Origin: Gemmatimonadaceae bacterium
GTDB lineage: Bacteria; Gemmatimonadota; Gemmatimonadetes; Gemmatimonadales; Gemmatimonadaceae
Direction: 5' to 3'
Assembly: GCA_036273715.1 (NCBI GenBank)
Contig: DASUHB010000062.1
Location: 62,001 to 126,000, forward strand
Length of the DNA stretch: 64,000 bases
The notes under the pieces are model-generated. The model was given only the letters and a program-made list of their open reading frames with translations, was not told the origin of the DNA and made no database searches. Numbering within the stretch: the stretch's first letter is position 1; each line of letters opens with the position of its first letter. Of this stretch, positions 34,984-45,395 are shown one piece after another. The translations under genes and the position numbers were made by a program.

Positions 34984-35261
34984 GACGAGCCTCCTGGGTG
35001 CGCCCGTGGTCCGCCGGCATCGGGCAGAGGAGGTTCGTGAAAACCGTGGCCTGTCGTATCGCCAACTCAGGTGGACTCGGTCCTGTCCGCGGACGGGAGG
35101 CGCCCTGCGCGCCATGCTCCAGCGTAGCACCAGAGCCGCGGCGGGTCAAGCAACGCCGGGTGGGCTAGAGGAGACCAACGCAGCCCGCGGCGCCGACCAC
35201 GACGAAACGCGGGCCGCGCACCTGCGCGACCCGCGTTTCGTCCACCGGCATCCTCCGAGGG

Positions 35262-36935
35262 CTACCGGTTAGGCATGGCACTCCGCAGCACGTGCGTCGG
35301 CCGCCGGATCGTGCCCGTCGGCACCACGAGCGGCGCGGTATCGATGCTGGTGACGGCGGCCAGCACGTTCTGATTCAACGCGTCGTACGCCAGGACCACA
35401 TCGCTCGTACCCGGCGTCAGGGCGGACGAGCAGGCGACGTACAACCCGGTCATGCCGGTCGTGACCTGATACGCGCGCAGCGACGACGAGGACAGATCGG
35501 CGGTGCTGCAGGCGAAGTTGCCGCCTGCGTTCGTCATCGCCGAGCCCAGGTTCGAGAGAAAGGCGTTCTCGATCGGGAAGTACCGGCCGTACGTCGGCGG
35601 ATTCTCACCGACGAACACCACACGACCGCCATCCTTCGCGAACTGCTTGATGGTGTTGATCTCGACCGGCGTGAACGCCTGCGTCGGCAGGAAGAAGATG
35701 ATGAGCTTCACATCGCTCGGGATCGACGTCAGGCTGCCGGCGCTCGTGCTGATCGTGGACACCGTATAGCCCTGGCCGGTCATTGCCGACGTCGCACTGC
35801 TCAGGTTGCCGATGCAGGCGGAGTTGCAGAGCGAGCCGTGCCCGAAGTCGAGCCATACCGTCTTGCCCGACGCGCGGGCGCCCGCGGCCGTGTACGACAC
35901 GAGGTTGCGCATCAGAATCGCGTTGCTCGAATCGGCCGTGAGTGCGGCGTTCTGGAACAGGCCAATGTCATTGAACACAACCAGGTCGCCGCCGGGGGTC
36001 GGCCCGAGCGAAACCTGAATGGATGCGGCGTTGCTCTCGACGCCTTCGGCGAACGCGACGATTTGCGCGCTGCCGTCCGCGACCGCGGTCACGAGACCCG
36101 TGGAATCGACCGTCGCAATCGCGGAGTCGCTCGACGCCCACGTGAACGAGGCCACGGTTGCCGCGGTGCTATCGGCATGGTGCGCCGTCGCGCTCAGCTG
36201 CACCGTGGCGCCGACCGACGTCAACGTGTCGGCCGCGGGCGCGACCGCCACCGACGCGACCAGATGCCCAACGGAGAACACGACGTGCGCGCTGCACGCC
36301 CCGTGGCAGGACGGTGCGACGACGGTCACCGTGTCGGTGCCGAAGTGCGCCGCGGTCACGGCGGCGGAGTCGCCGCCGGCGAACGGCGTGACGACGAGGA
36401 CGCTGTCGGCGCCGTGCGACCAGGCGAGGCCGGTCGAGTCGACCGACACGCCATCGAAGCCTAACGCCCGCGCCGAGACGACCATCTGCGCGCCGATCGT
36501 CGGCAGGGTGGCCGCGCCGTCGGGTGCCGTGATGCGCGCACCGGAGAGACCGACGTGCACGACGCCGGAAGTGCGGAGGCTTTCGCTCGCACCCACGACA
36601 TCGACGGACACTGTCGCGCTGCCGGGGCGGGCCGCGGTCACGCGGATCGAATCGCCGTTCGCCAGCGTCTGGATGGAAAGCACGGACGGCGCGCTGTTGG
36701 TCCACGACAGCTGCGGCGCGGCAAGGGTATCGCCGTGTTGGTCGAGCACGCTCGCGCGGAACGTCACGGACTGGCCGACCACGAGGCTGTCGGCCCATGC
36801 CATGGCATGGATCTGCGACGCGACGCTGTGCTTGGGATTGGTGCCGCTCTCGTGGTCGCAGGCGGTAAGTCCGGCGAGCATCACGATACCCGCCAGCGTT
36901 AGGCGCAGCGGGTTGGGGATCGATGATCGGGTCAT
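35262..36935 (-). CDS. Lipoprotein with bacterial Ig-like (Big2) repeats
   Basis: This 557 aa protein has a lipobox (LAGLTAC, lipidated Cys near residue 26) and then three or four Big2-type domains marked by repeated 'TVDSTGLVTAVADGSA'-like strands (residues about 35-305). The last 240 residues form a different domain with alternating strands and helices (DVKLIIFFLPTQAF, DGGRVVFVGENPP) resembling a glutamine-amidotransferase-like or DUF4350-type fold. It is probably a surface or periplasmic adhesion/sensing protein. The gene is unlinked to neighbours. Confidence 0.8.
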   Translation of the reverse strand: MTRSSIPNPLRLTLAGIVMLAGLTACDHESGTNPKHSVASQIHAMAWADSLVVGQSVTFRASVLDQHGDTLAAPQLSWTNSAPSVLSIQTLANGDSIRVTAARPGSATVSVDVVGASESLRTSGVVHVGLSGARITAPDGAATLPTIGAQMVVSARALGFDGVSVDSTGLAWSHGADSVLVVTPFAGGDSAAVTAAHFGTDTVTVVAPSCHGACSAHVVFSVGHLVASVAVAPAADTLTSVGATVQLSATAHHADSTAATVASFTWASSDSAIATVDSTGLVTAVADGSAQIVAFAEGVESNAASIQVSLGPTPGGDLVVFNDIGLFQNAALTADSSNAILMRNLVSYTAAGARASGKTVWLDFGHGSLCNSACIGNLSSATSAMTGQGYTVSTISTSAGSLTSIPSDVKLIIFFLPTQAFTPVEINTIKQFAKDGGRVVFVGENPPTYGRYFPIENAFLSNLGSAMTNAGGNFACSTADLSSSSLRAYQVTTGMTGLYVACSSALTPGTSDVVLAYDALNQNVLAAVTSIDTAPLVVPTGTIRRPTHVLRSAMPNR

Positions 36936-37091
36936 GGTCTCAGGCGAAAAGGAGGAGGACGGTCGACGGTTTCGCCTGAGTATCGTCGTGCCGATCTCAG
37001 GCTTTAGATCGACTGCCTTTTCGCGGAGATTCCCTTACGAACTGTCAGGCAATCCCTGACGCGCCAGCGCGTCGAGGGACGATCGGGCTCC

Positions 37092-39755
37092 TCAGTCGGA
37101 GCGCATGCTCGAGAGCGGGTCGACCCTGGTAGCCCGGTGGGCCGGGACGACAGACGCCACGGTCACGATGAGGAGCGAGCCGGCGGCGACCAGGGCGTAG
37201 GTCGTGACGTCCAGCGGGCCGACGCCGTAGAGGGCGCCGGTGAGGAGGCGCGCGCCGGCCACGGCGCCCGCGATTCCCAACGAGAGCCCGACGATCGACC
37301 AGGCGAGTCCGCGCCGGGCGACGAGCGCCAGGACGCTGGCCGGCGTTGCGCCTAACGCGAGGCGGACGCCGAATTCGCGCGTCCGCGTCGAGACCTCGTA
37401 CGCGAGCACGCCGTAAATGCCCAACGTCGCCAGCACGAGCGCCAATCCGGCGAAGCTTCCTGCGAGCCCGAGCGCGAAGCGCCGCGCGGCGAGACTCGCG
37501 CCGACGACGTCGTCCATCGGCTCGATGTTCCGAAGCGGCATGGAGGGATCCACATCCTTCACCGCGCGCCGCAGCGCGTCGATTGCCGCCCGGGCGTCAG
37601 ACGTGCGCATCACGACCGACAAGGTGTGGGACCACGCCTCCTGCGCGTGCATCACGTACAGCGTGGGGATGGGCGGTTGGTCGAGCCCCCCGCTGCGCAC
37701 GTCGCCCACGACGCCGACGATGGTCATCCATTCGCCGTTCGGGTCAGGCCCGATGCGAATGCGCTTTCCGACGGCATCGCCATTGCTGAAGTAGCGGCGC
37801 GCCGCGGTCTGGTTGACGAGGACGCGCTTCGGACCGTCCGGGGTGTCCGACGCATCGAAGCGCCGGCCGGCCAGCAGCGGAATGCGCATCGCCTCGAGGT
37901 AGTGGCCGCGGATGGCGACATACGCCATATCGGGCAGACGCGATTCGTCTACCGGCTGCCCCTCGATGCGCATGCTGGTGGAGACCGAGCCTTGCGTCGG
38001 AAGGATCGTTGCGGCGCCGGCCGCGATCACCGCCGGCGCGCGCGCGATTTCGCCTAACACACCGTCGTAGAACGCGTTGGTCGTCGGAACCGAGTCGTAG
38101 CGCGGACCGCTGACGCGCAGCTGCGCCGTCACGACGTGCGCTGGATCGAAGCCGAGTTGCACGCCCGTGAGCTCGGTGAAGCTGCGCGTGAGAAGCCCGG
38201 CGCCGACCAGCAGCATCACCGCCAGCGCCACCTGTGCCGTGACCAGCACGCGCCGTACGCCGCCGCCGCTGCGCGTCGCGTTGGCGCCGCGCCCTCCTTC
38301 CTTGAGCGCGTCGCTGACGCCCGCGCCCATCGCGTGCAGCGCAGGGATGAGTCCGAACAGCGCGCCGGCGGCCACGGACAGGAGCACGCTGAAGGCGAGC
38401 ACCTGCCGGTCGACGCCCACGGCGAACAGGGGCGGCAGGGTGCCGGGATTGATCGCCAGCAGGGCTCGCGTCGCCGCGATGGCGAGCGCCACGCCTAACG
38501 CGCCGCCGGCGCCTGCCAGCAGCAGCGATTCGGTGAGCAGTTGCCGGATGATGCGGCCGCGGCCGGCGCCGAGCGCCGCGCGGAGGGCGAGCTCCTGGCG
38601 GCGACCGATGGTGCGCGAGAGTGTGAGGTTCATGAGATTCGCGCACGCGATGAGCAGCACGATCGCGGCAGCCGCCTGCAGCAGGAGCAGCGGCGTTCTC
38701 AGCGTGCCGGCGGCCCGCTCGTGCAACGGAGTCACGATCGCGTTGCGTCCGCTGTCGGCAGCCGGGTACTGCACGGCGAGGCGATGCGCCACCATCGCAA
38801 GATCCGCCCGGCCGGCCTCGAGCGACACGCCGGGGCGCAGGCGCCCGATGACGAGCACCCAGTGCTGCTTGCGCGTGATCTCGGGTCTGGCCAGATCATC
38901 GCGGATGTCGAGCGGCAGATAGATGTCTTCGGTGCGGTCGAGCACGAAGCCGCGCGGCATCACGCCGATGACGGTCATGGAGCGGCCGTTGAGCACGAGG
39001 CGCCGTCCGACGGCGTGCGGATCGCTGCCTAACGCTCGCCGCCAGAAGTCCGAGGAGAGAACCACGCTGCTGCTGTCGCCGCTCGCGTCATCGTCGAACG
39101 TGCGGCCTAACGCTGCACCCACGCCCAGCACGCGGAAGAGATGGGCGTCCGCCGGGATGCCGTTGAGCGTCGTCGGATCCGCGCCGGCCGGCTGCCATAC
39201 CACGGGACCCATCGCCGTCGAGTACGCGCCGAGATCGGTGAACGCGTGCTGCTGGGCACGGTAGTCGACGTAGTCGGGCGGCGACAGCGGCGCGTGCGTC
39301 CCCGGATCGAACGGCCATGACTCGGTGACGGCGACGAGGCGGCCGGGATCGGCGTACGGAAGCGGCCGGAGCAGCACCGCGCGCACGACGCTGAATATCG
39401 CTGTGTTCGCGCCGATGGCGAGCGCGAGCGTGAGGAGCGAGATGGCGGCGAAGGCGGGCGAACGCCGCATCGTACGCAACGCGTAGCGCGCGTCCTGCCG
39501 CCACTCCGTTAGGCGGTCGGCGGCGCGGGCGGCGCGGTCGCTCCGCGCATCGGCAGCCCGACAGTACGTGCGGGTCCCCTCGAGGTCGCCGAACTCGGCC
39601 GCTGCGGCGCGGTGCGCATCGCCGGCGTTCATGCCGCCGGCGACCAGCTCGCGCACGCGCATGTCGAGGTGGAACGCGAGCTCTGCGTCCACCTCGCGCG
39701 CGATGTCGGCGCGCGATCGCCATGGAAAGCGAAACGATGGCCGCGGCCGCGTCAT
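37092..39755 (-). CDS. MacB/FtsX-type ABC permease of the ADOP family
   Basis: The 887 aa protein has an N-terminal permease-associated region ([18 protein letters not shown]), then two MacB periplasmic core plus FtsX membrane units, with spans near residues 105, 360-480 and 770-880. This duplicated architecture without its own ATPase is the acidobacterial duplicated orphan permease. The PadR regulator gene ends 10 bases upstream on the same strand, the standard pairing. Substrate is unknown; relatives are thought to export peptides or drugs. Confidence 0.9.
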   Translation of the reverse strand: MTRPRPSFRFPWRSRADIAREVDAELAFHLDMRVRELVAGGMNAGDAHRAAAAEFGDLEGTRTYCRAADARSDRAARAADRLTEWRQDARYALRTMRRSPAFAAISLLTLALAIGANTAIFSVVRAVLLRPLPYADPGRLVAVTESWPFDPGTHAPLSPPDYVDYRAQQHAFTDLGAYSTAMGPVVWQPAGADPTTLNGIPADAHLFRVLGVGAALGRTFDDDASGDSSSVVLSSDFWRRALGSDPHAVGRRLVLNGRSMTVIGVMPRGFVLDRTEDIYLPLDIRDDLARPEITRKQHWVLVIGRLRPGVSLEAGRADLAMVAHRLAVQYPAADSGRNAIVTPLHERAAGTLRTPLLLLQAAAAIVLLIACANLMNLTLSRTIGRRQELALRAALGAGRGRIIRQLLTESLLLAGAGGALGVALAIAATRALLAINPGTLPPLFAVGVDRQVLAFSVLLSVAAGALFGLIPALHAMGAGVSDALKEGGRGANATRSGGGVRRVLVTAQVALAVMLLVGAGLLTRSFTELTGVQLGFDPAHVVTAQLRVSGPRYDSVPTTNAFYDGVLGEIARAPAVIAAGAATILPTQGSVSTSMRIEGQPVDESRLPDMAYVAIRGHYLEAMRIPLLAGRRFDASDTPDGPKRVLVNQTAARRYFSNGDAVGKRIRIGPDPNGEWMTIVGVVGDVRSGGLDQPPIPTLYVMHAQEAWSHTLSVVMRTSDARAAIDALRRAVKDVDPSMPLRNIEPMDDVVGASLAARRFALGLAGSFAGLALVLATLGIYGVLAYEVSTRTREFGVRLALGATPASVLALVARRGLAWSIVGLSLGIAGAVAGARLLTGALYGVGPLDVTTYALVAAGSLLIVTVASVVPAHRATRVDPLSSMRSD

Positions 39756-39765
39756 ATGGCCTCGC

Positions 39766-40098
39766 TCATGCGGGCTTGAGCACTTTGGTCACCGCCTCCG
39801 CGTACGTCCGCCACACCGCGGATTCGGCGCGCAGGCGCGACCGCCCGGCGGCCGTGAGCGTGTAGTACTTGGCCTTGCGATTGTTTTCCGACGTGCCCCA
39901 GGACGCCGAGACGAGCCGGCGTTCCTCCAACCGGTGCAGCGCCTGGTACAGCGCGGCGCCGTCGACGGCCAGCACGCCGTTGCTGCGCGCGTCGAGCCAG
40001 CGCGAGATGGCGTAGCCATGCATGGGCTCCCACGCCAGGGCACGCAGGATGAGAATGTCGACGGTGCCCTGCAACAACTCGGACGGCGTCCGGCTCAC
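39766..40098 (-). CDS. PadR-family transcriptional regulator
   Basis: The 110 aa winged-helix protein has the PadR core [24 protein letters not shown] followed by [20 protein letters not shown] for the recognition helix and wing. GTG 40098 gives the usual PadR length; an upstream ATG at 40155 would add 19 residues. It is the first gene of the PadR-ADOP pair and presumably represses it. I see no clear PadR palindrome in the 140-base divergent region toward 40240. Confidence 0.9.
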   Translation of the reverse strand: MSRTPSELLQGTVDILILRALAWEPMHGYAISRWLDARSNGVLAVDGAALYQALHRLEERRLVSASWGTSENNRKAKYYTLTAAGRSRLRAESAVWRTYAEAVTKVLKPA

Positions 40099-40239
40099 GG
40101 GTCTCTTCCAGTCACCAGGTGAGTGGAAGGTCGTCCGGCGGTGCATGGCTGTCAAGGGGGTGCGCCCATGCCGCCGCCGGCCGCTCGTCCCGGTGGCGGG
40201 TTATTCATTCCATAGAGGGATTTGCATGGAGGTGCTACG

Positions 40240-40698
40240 GTGTTGGAACCGATCGTCGTCACCATCGATATCGATGCGCCGCCTAACGACGTGTGGGCGG
40301 TGATGAAGGATGTGGAGCACTGGCCGGACTGGACGCCCACGATGCAGGAAGTCACGAGGCTCGATCACGGCCCGTTCACCGTCGGGAGCACGACCCGCGT
40401 GCGCCAGCCGCGCATGGGACCCGCGGTGTGGGAGGTCACGCGTCTCGACGAGCAGCGCGGGTTCACGTGGATGAGCCGGGGACCGGGCGTCATGACGGAA
40501 GCCGACCACGCGATCGAGCCGCACGGTTCCGGAAGCCGCGTCACGTTGTCGATTCGTTTTTCGGGAACGCTCGGCGGACTTGCCGGCCGGATGTATTTCG
40601 CGCTTGCGACTCGCTACATCAGAATGGAAGCCGAGAACCTGCGAGAGCGCTGCGAGTTGGCGAACGTCGGTGGCGAGGCACGGAACGCGCACGTATAG
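40240..40698 (+). CDS. SRPBCC (START-like) ligand-binding protein, 152 aa
   Basis: GTG 40240 is 7 bases after GGAGG. The product opens with the polyketide-cyclase-like pattern DIDAPPNDVWAVMKDVEHWPDWTP, a hallmark of the SRPBCC fold, and ends in the long C-terminal helix. These proteins bind hydrophobic ligands. The gene diverges from padR, and 130 bases later comes an ankyrin gene on the same strand. Confidence 0.85.
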   Translation: MLEPIVVTIDIDAPPNDVWAVMKDVEHWPDWTPTMQEVTRLDHGPFTVGSTTRVRQPRMGPAVWEVTRLDEQRGFTWMSRGPGVMTEADHAIEPHGSGSRVTLSIRFSGTLGGLAGRMYFALATRYIRMEAENLRERCELANVGGEARNAHV

Positions 40699-40830
40699 TT
40701 CGGGGTCGCGCACCAGGGCGCGCCCCGTCCGCGGAAAGGGATCGTCCCGCCTGGCAGATGGTTAGGTACATTCGCTACCTCTTTCATGCCCGGCGGGAGC
40801 GGACACTCGGGCGCTCATGAAGGAGGCCGT

Positions 40831-42435
40831 GTGTCCGCACTCCCCCCATCCCCGGATTTTTCCTACGAACGGAAGCGCGCCAAGGATCTGCTCCGCGATT
40901 GGCGCGCCGGAGATCGCGACGCAATTGCGCGTGTAGCCGCGCATCTGCGTGATACGACGTCGCCCAAGCTCTCCCAAGCGCAGTTCGTGATCGCGCGTGA
41001 GCGCGGCTTCGAAAGCTGGCCCAAGCTCAAGGCGCAGATCGAGACATCGCTTCCGCTCGATGCGCAGGCGGCGCGGCTGCTGGACGCGGTCGAACACGGT
41101 CGTACGGGCATCGTGTCCCGGCTGCTCAAGCAGCATCCGGGGCTGCCGCGGTTCAGCATCTTCACGGCCGCCGCGGCGGGCGATGCCGGTGACGTTGCGC
41201 GCCGAATCGCAGACGACCCCGCGTGCGTGCACGAGACGCGCGGCAAGCAGGCGTGGCCGCCGCTCGCGTACGCCTGCGCATCCGCCGTCCACCGCACGGG
41301 CCCGCGCCGTGCCGCCGATGTGCTGCGGGTCGCGGCGATGCTGCTCGACGCCGGCGCGAGTCCGAACAGCGGGAGCCTGTACTTCGAACAGGACGGCGCA
41401 CCGGCGCCGATCTCGGTGCTGTACCACGCGTGTATGAGCGACAATCTTCCGTTAGTCAACCTGCTGCTCGATCGCGGGGCCCGCACGCAGGATGGCGAGT
41501 CGATCTATCACGCCGCGCAGTTCAACCGGCGTGCCTGTCTCGAGGCGCTGGTCGCGCACGGCGCCGATCTGTCGTCCACGCAGTCGCCGTACGGCAATAC
41601 GCCGCTCTACTTTCTCGTGGGGCACGCCGGCGACGCCGACGGGCACGCCACGTGGTTCAAGGGCTTCACATGGCTGCTCGAGCAGGGCGCCGATCCGAAC
41701 GTCCCGAGCGGTAAGACGCAGGAGACGCCCTTGCACGGCGTCGCCTGCGGGGGACCCAAGGTCGCGACCGCACGCGCGCTGCTCGCGCACGGCGCCGATC
41801 CGAATCTGCGCCGCGCGGATGGGGCGACCGCCTACGCGCTGGCCGTGCGCAGCGGCAACCGGGAGATGGCGGCGCTGATGCTCGAGCACGGCGCGGACGC
41901 TGCGTCGTTGGGCCCGCAAGACGAGCTGCTCGACGCGTGCTTCGCCGGCGACGCGTCGCGAGCGCGCGGCGTGCTGACCGCACATCCCGAGCTCGCGACG
42001 CTCATCGTCACGCACGCCGGGTTCGGGCTCTCGCGCGCGGTGTCCCAGGACAATGCCGACGCCATCCGGGTGATGCTCGAGCTCGGGTGCACGCTGGATG
42101 CGCAAGCGCCCGACGGCGGGACGGCGCTGCATTGGGCGGCCTGGCAGGGCAAGCTCGAGCTGGTGCGCATGCTGCTTGCGTTAGGCGCGCCGGTGGAGGT
42201 GCGCGACACCCAGTTCGGCTCCTCGCCGCTCGGCTGGGCGGCGCACGGGTCCGGCCAACACCGCGGCCACGACGAGACGTACGTCGCGATCGTGGACGCG
42301 CTGCTCGACGCCGGCGCCGCGCGCCTGCCGTCGATCAACCGATGGGGCGAACCGCCCGAGAACATCGCGAGTCCGGCCATCGCCAAGCACCTCGCGGCGC
42401 GGGGCGCCACCGCCGCGCAAGACGATGTTGGCTGA
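40831..42435 (+). CDS. Ankyrin-repeat protein, 534 aa
   Basis: GTG 40831 lies after an AGGAGG site. The N-terminal helical domain (RKRAKDLLRDWRAGDRD ... LSQAQFVIARERGFESWPKL) is clearly related to that of the protein at 33715. About ten ankyrin repeats follow, many with the canonical TPLH or DGGTALHWAAWQGKLELV pattern and loops such as LLDRGA and LLEQGADPN. It is predicted cytosolic. Its stop is 4 bases from the convergent amidohydrolase stop. Confidence 0.9.
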   Translation: MSALPPSPDFSYERKRAKDLLRDWRAGDRDAIARVAAHLRDTTSPKLSQAQFVIARERGFESWPKLKAQIETSLPLDAQAARLLDAVEHGRTGIVSRLLKQHPGLPRFSIFTAAAAGDAGDVARRIADDPACVHETRGKQAWPPLAYACASAVHRTGPRRAADVLRVAAMLLDAGASPNSGSLYFEQDGAPAPISVLYHACMSDNLPLVNLLLDRGARTQDGESIYHAAQFNRRACLEALVAHGADLSSTQSPYGNTPLYFLVGHAGDADGHATWFKGFTWLLEQGADPNVPSGKTQETPLHGVACGGPKVATARALLAHGADPNLRRADGATAYALAVRSGNREMAALMLEHGADAASLGPQDELLDACFAGDASRARGVLTAHPELATLIVTHAGFGLSRAVSQDNADAIRVMLELGCTLDAQAPDGGTALHWAAWQGKLELVRMLLALGAPVEVRDTQFGSSPLGWAAHGSGQHRGHDETYVAIVDALLDAGAARLPSINRWGEPPENIASPAIAKHLAARGATAAQDDVG

Positions 42436-42439
42436 CGCC

Positions 42440-43861
42440 TTACGGACGCCGGTAGATCACGCCGTTCTTCATCACGAATCGCACCCGGCTCACGGCCGAG
42501 ATGTCTTGCGTGGGGTCGCCCTGGACCGCCACGATGTCGGCCTTGAGCCCGGGGACGAGCCGTCCGATCTCCTTGTCTAACTGAAGGATCTTCGCGTCGA
42601 CGGCCGTGGCCGCGAGCAGCGCCTGCGCCGGCCGCATGCCGTCTTTCACCATCCACTCGATCTCGCGCGCGTTGGTGCCGTGGGTGAACACGCCGACGTC
42701 GCTGCCGCAGCCGATGGTGACGCCGTTCTTCAGTGCGAGCTGGAATGCGTGTTTGGCTTCGATCATCGATGCGGTCGGCGCGCTCTTGCCGGGGATGTAG
42801 TGGTCGAAGTACTCCGCGTAGGCTTCGACCGCGGTGAGCGTCGGTAGGTACGCGACGCCGCGCTCGGCCATCATGTGAAACACCGAGTCCGTGCCTCCGA
42901 ATCCGTGCTCGACGGTGTTGACGCCGGCGAGGATCGCGCGCCGCATTCCCTCGGCGGTGGCGGCGTGGACCGACACGGGGCGGCCGGAGGAGTGCGCCTC
43001 GGCGACGAGGGCATTCAACTCATCCTGGCTGAACGTCGGCATGGTCGTTCCGTTAGGCCCGCGGCGGTAGTCGGCGTACACCTTGATCCAGTCGGCGCCG
43101 CGGCCGGCCTGCTCGCGCACCGCGGCGAGCACTTCCGGCACGCCGCTCACCGCCTGTCCGCCCTGCGGCAAGTCGAGGTCCGGGCGATAGCCGCGCGGCC
43201 CCGGGCCGTAGCTCGCCGTGGCGACGATCGCGCGCGTGGCCACCTCGAGACGCGGGCCGGGGATGAGTCCTTCGTTGATCGCGCGTTTCATCGACACATC
43301 GGCGAACCCGGCGCCTTCGGTGCCGAGATCGCGGAGGGTCGTGAAGCCCTGCATGAGCGTGTTCCGTACGTGGAGCACCGCTTCCACCACGCGGTAGCCT
43401 TCCGGCTCCTTGAGCACCTGGTCGTCCCACAGCGTTTCGTTGTACGGGTGGAGGAAGATGTGCGAGTGGGCATCGATCAGCCCGGGCAGCAGCGTTAGGC
43501 CAGGCATCGCGATGGTCTCGGCGCCGGCGGGCGCGTGCACGGTCGCGGCCGGCCCAACGGCGACGATGCTGTCGCCCTCGACGAGCACGACCCATCCCGC
43601 GTGCACGGATTCGCTCGTCGCATCGAACACGCGGTCGGGGCGCAGGAGCACCGGATGTCCCGGCGCCGGCGGCACCAGCGGGGCGTACCCGGCCTCGACC
43701 GGAAGCTTGAGCGCCGACAGCAGCGTGTCGCGCGCCTGGGCGGCGAGGGGCGTCACGTGCCCAACGGAAGCGAACGCGGCCATGGCGAGGCCGAGCGACC
43801 ACGGGAACCGGCGATGGCGTTGGGCGAGAGTGTGGTGCAGGCAGCGCGCTTGGAAGCGCAT
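42440..43861 (-). CDS. Secreted amidohydrolase-superfamily enzyme (prolidase-like)
   Basis: ATG 43861 follows a GGAGA site and begins a long basic-then-hydrophobic signal sequence ([22 protein letters not shown]). The 473 aa enzyme has the metal motif DAHSHIF, a probable carboxylated Lys in WIKVYADYR, the [11 protein letters not shown] and HGFGG His motifs, and the final Asp in GSDVGVF. This set matches the imidazolonepropionase/Xaa-Pro-dipeptidase-like amidohydrolases that are common in secreted form in this kind of genome. The substrate is unknown. Confidence 0.88.
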   Translation of the reverse strand: MRFQARCLHHTLAQRHRRFPWSLGLAMAAFASVGHVTPLAAQARDTLLSALKLPVEAGYAPLVPPAPGHPVLLRPDRVFDATSESVHAGWVVLVEGDSIVAVGPAATVHAPAGAETIAMPGLTLLPGLIDAHSHIFLHPYNETLWDDQVLKEPEGYRVVEAVLHVRNTLMQGFTTLRDLGTEGAGFADVSMKRAINEGLIPGPRLEVATRAIVATASYGPGPRGYRPDLDLPQGGQAVSGVPEVLAAVREQAGRGADWIKVYADYRRGPNGTTMPTFSQDELNALVAEAHSSGRPVSVHAATAEGMRRAILAGVNTVEHGFGGTDSVFHMMAERGVAYLPTLTAVEAYAEYFDHYIPGKSAPTASMIEAKHAFQLALKNGVTIGCGSDVGVFTHGTNAREIEWMVKDGMRPAQALLAATAVDAKILQLDKEIGRLVPGLKADIVAVQGDPTQDISAVSRVRFVMKNGVIYRRP

Positions 43862-43990
43862 GGGCGAATCTCCTGGAAGGCGTCGAGCGGGGACCGGCAA
43901 GCCATGGCCCGGATGCTACGGGCGGGCGCGCCGCATCACCAGAGCCGGAAGCGGGACTGACGTCCGGTGCGGCAGGGAGTAGACTTCCGC

Positions 43991-45280
43991 ATGCAATCAC
44001 CCACACCCACGGCACGCATGCCTGCGCCCCTGCATCCACCCACCGAAAGCGTCGTCGATCGCTTTCTGCGCTACGTGCGCATCGATACGCAGTCGAGCGA
44101 AGACCAGCACACGACGCCGAGCACCCGCTCGCAGTGGACGCTGGCGAACCTGCTCGCGACAGAGCTCGAGCAGCTGGGCGCCGCCGAGGTGACGGTGAGC
44201 GAGCACTGCATGGTGTACGCGACGATCCCGTCGACGTTGCCTAACGTGAGGCGCGCCCGGACCGTCGGCTTCATCGCGCACGTCGACACGTCGCCGGCGG
44301 TGAGCGGGGCCGGCGTGACGCCGGTCATCCATCGGAACTACCAGGGCGGCGACATCGTGCTCCCCGGCGATGCGACGCAGGTGATCACCGTGGACCAGCA
44401 CCCGGTGCTGGCCGAGCTGATCGGCGACGACATCATCACCAGCGATGGCACCACGCTGCTGGGCTCCGACGACAAAGCCGGCGTCGCCGCGATCATGACG
44501 CTCGTCGATGTCCTGCTGCGCAATCCCGACGTGCCCCATGGGCGCGTCCGCGTGGCGTTCACCGCGGATGAAGAAATCGGGACCGGGATCGAGCAGTTCG
44601 ACGTCGCCGCCTTCGGCGCCGATTTCGCCTACACGGTGGACGGCAGTACGTTAGGCGAAGTGAGCGACGAAACATGGAGTGCGCGCCTGGCCACCGTGAC
44701 GTTTCACGGGAAGAGCGCGCATCCAGGCACGGCGAAAGGCGTGATGGTGAATTCGCTGTACGCCATGGCCGACTTCCTCGCGCGTATGCCCCGCGACATG
44801 CTGCCCGAGACCACCGAAGAGCGCGAGGGCTTCGTGCATCCGTACATCGGGTCGCTCGACATCGAGCAGTCCACGGTGAAGGTCCTGCTTCGCGATTTCG
44901 ACCTGGACGGCCTCGAGGCGAAGGAAGCGCTGCTGCGGACGTTGGCGCGGGATGCGGCGTCGCATCATCCGGGTGTCAGATGGACCATGGACGTCCGCGA
45001 GAACTACAAGAACATGAAGGAAGTGCTGCAACACCACCCGCACGTCACGCAGTTGGCGCTGGACGCGGCGCGGCGCGCCGGCCTAACGCCATACCTGAAA
45101 CCGATCCGCGGCGGCACCGATGGGTCGCGCTTGACGTTCCGCGGGCTCCCGTGTCCCAACATCTTCACCGGCGGCCACGAGTTTCACAGCAAGCTCGAGT
45201 TCAACTCCCGGCGCGGTCTCGAGAAAACCACGGAGACGCTGGTGCACCTGGTCCAGCTCGTCGCGGAACGGCAGGTCTGA
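43991..45280 (+). CDS. pepT: Peptidase T (tripeptide aminopeptidase)
   Basis: The 429 aa protein is a di-zinc M20 peptidase with the PepT set: FIAHVDTSPAVSG (first metal His/Asp), LGSDDKAG, TADEEIGTG (catalytic and metal Glu), the PGTAKG dimer domain and HEFHSKLEF near the end. Length fits PepT. ATG 43991 is chosen; an in-frame GTG at 43967 adds 8 residues. It removes the N-terminal residue from tripeptides in the cytosol. A strong terminator follows. Confidence 0.93.
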   Translation: MQSPTPTARMPAPLHPPTESVVDRFLRYVRIDTQSSEDQHTTPSTRSQWTLANLLATELEQLGAAEVTVSEHCMVYATIPSTLPNVRRARTVGFIAHVDTSPAVSGAGVTPVIHRNYQGGDIVLPGDATQVITVDQHPVLAELIGDDIITSDGTTLLGSDDKAGVAAIMTLVDVLLRNPDVPHGRVRVAFTADEEIGTGIEQFDVAAFGADFAYTVDGSTLGEVSDETWSARLATVTFHGKSAHPGTAKGVMVNSLYAMADFLARMPRDMLPETTEEREGFVHPYIGSLDIEQSTVKVLLRDFDLDGLEAKEALLRTLARDAASHHPGVRWTMDVRENYKNMKEVLQHHPHVTQLALDAARRAGLTPYLKPIRGGTDGSRLTFRGLPCPNIFTGGHEFHSKLEFNSRRGLEKTTETLVHLVQLVAERQV

Positions 45281-45314
45281 GGGCGCGCCGCCGCGGCGCG
45301 AACCCCCCGAACGA

Positions 45315-45353
45315 CGAATCGCCCGGACGCGTCGTGCGCGTCCGGGCGATTCG
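45315..45353. terminator. Perfect 17-bp bidirectional terminator hairpin
   Basis: Arms 45315-45331 and 45337-45353 pair without mismatch around a TCGTG loop, between the 3' ends of pepT and the S10 peptidase. It is one of the strongest hairpins in the window. Confidence 0.85.
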
Positions 45354-45395
45354 CCGTGCAGGCCGTCCGTTAGGCGGATCGCAGTCCGGCGCCGC

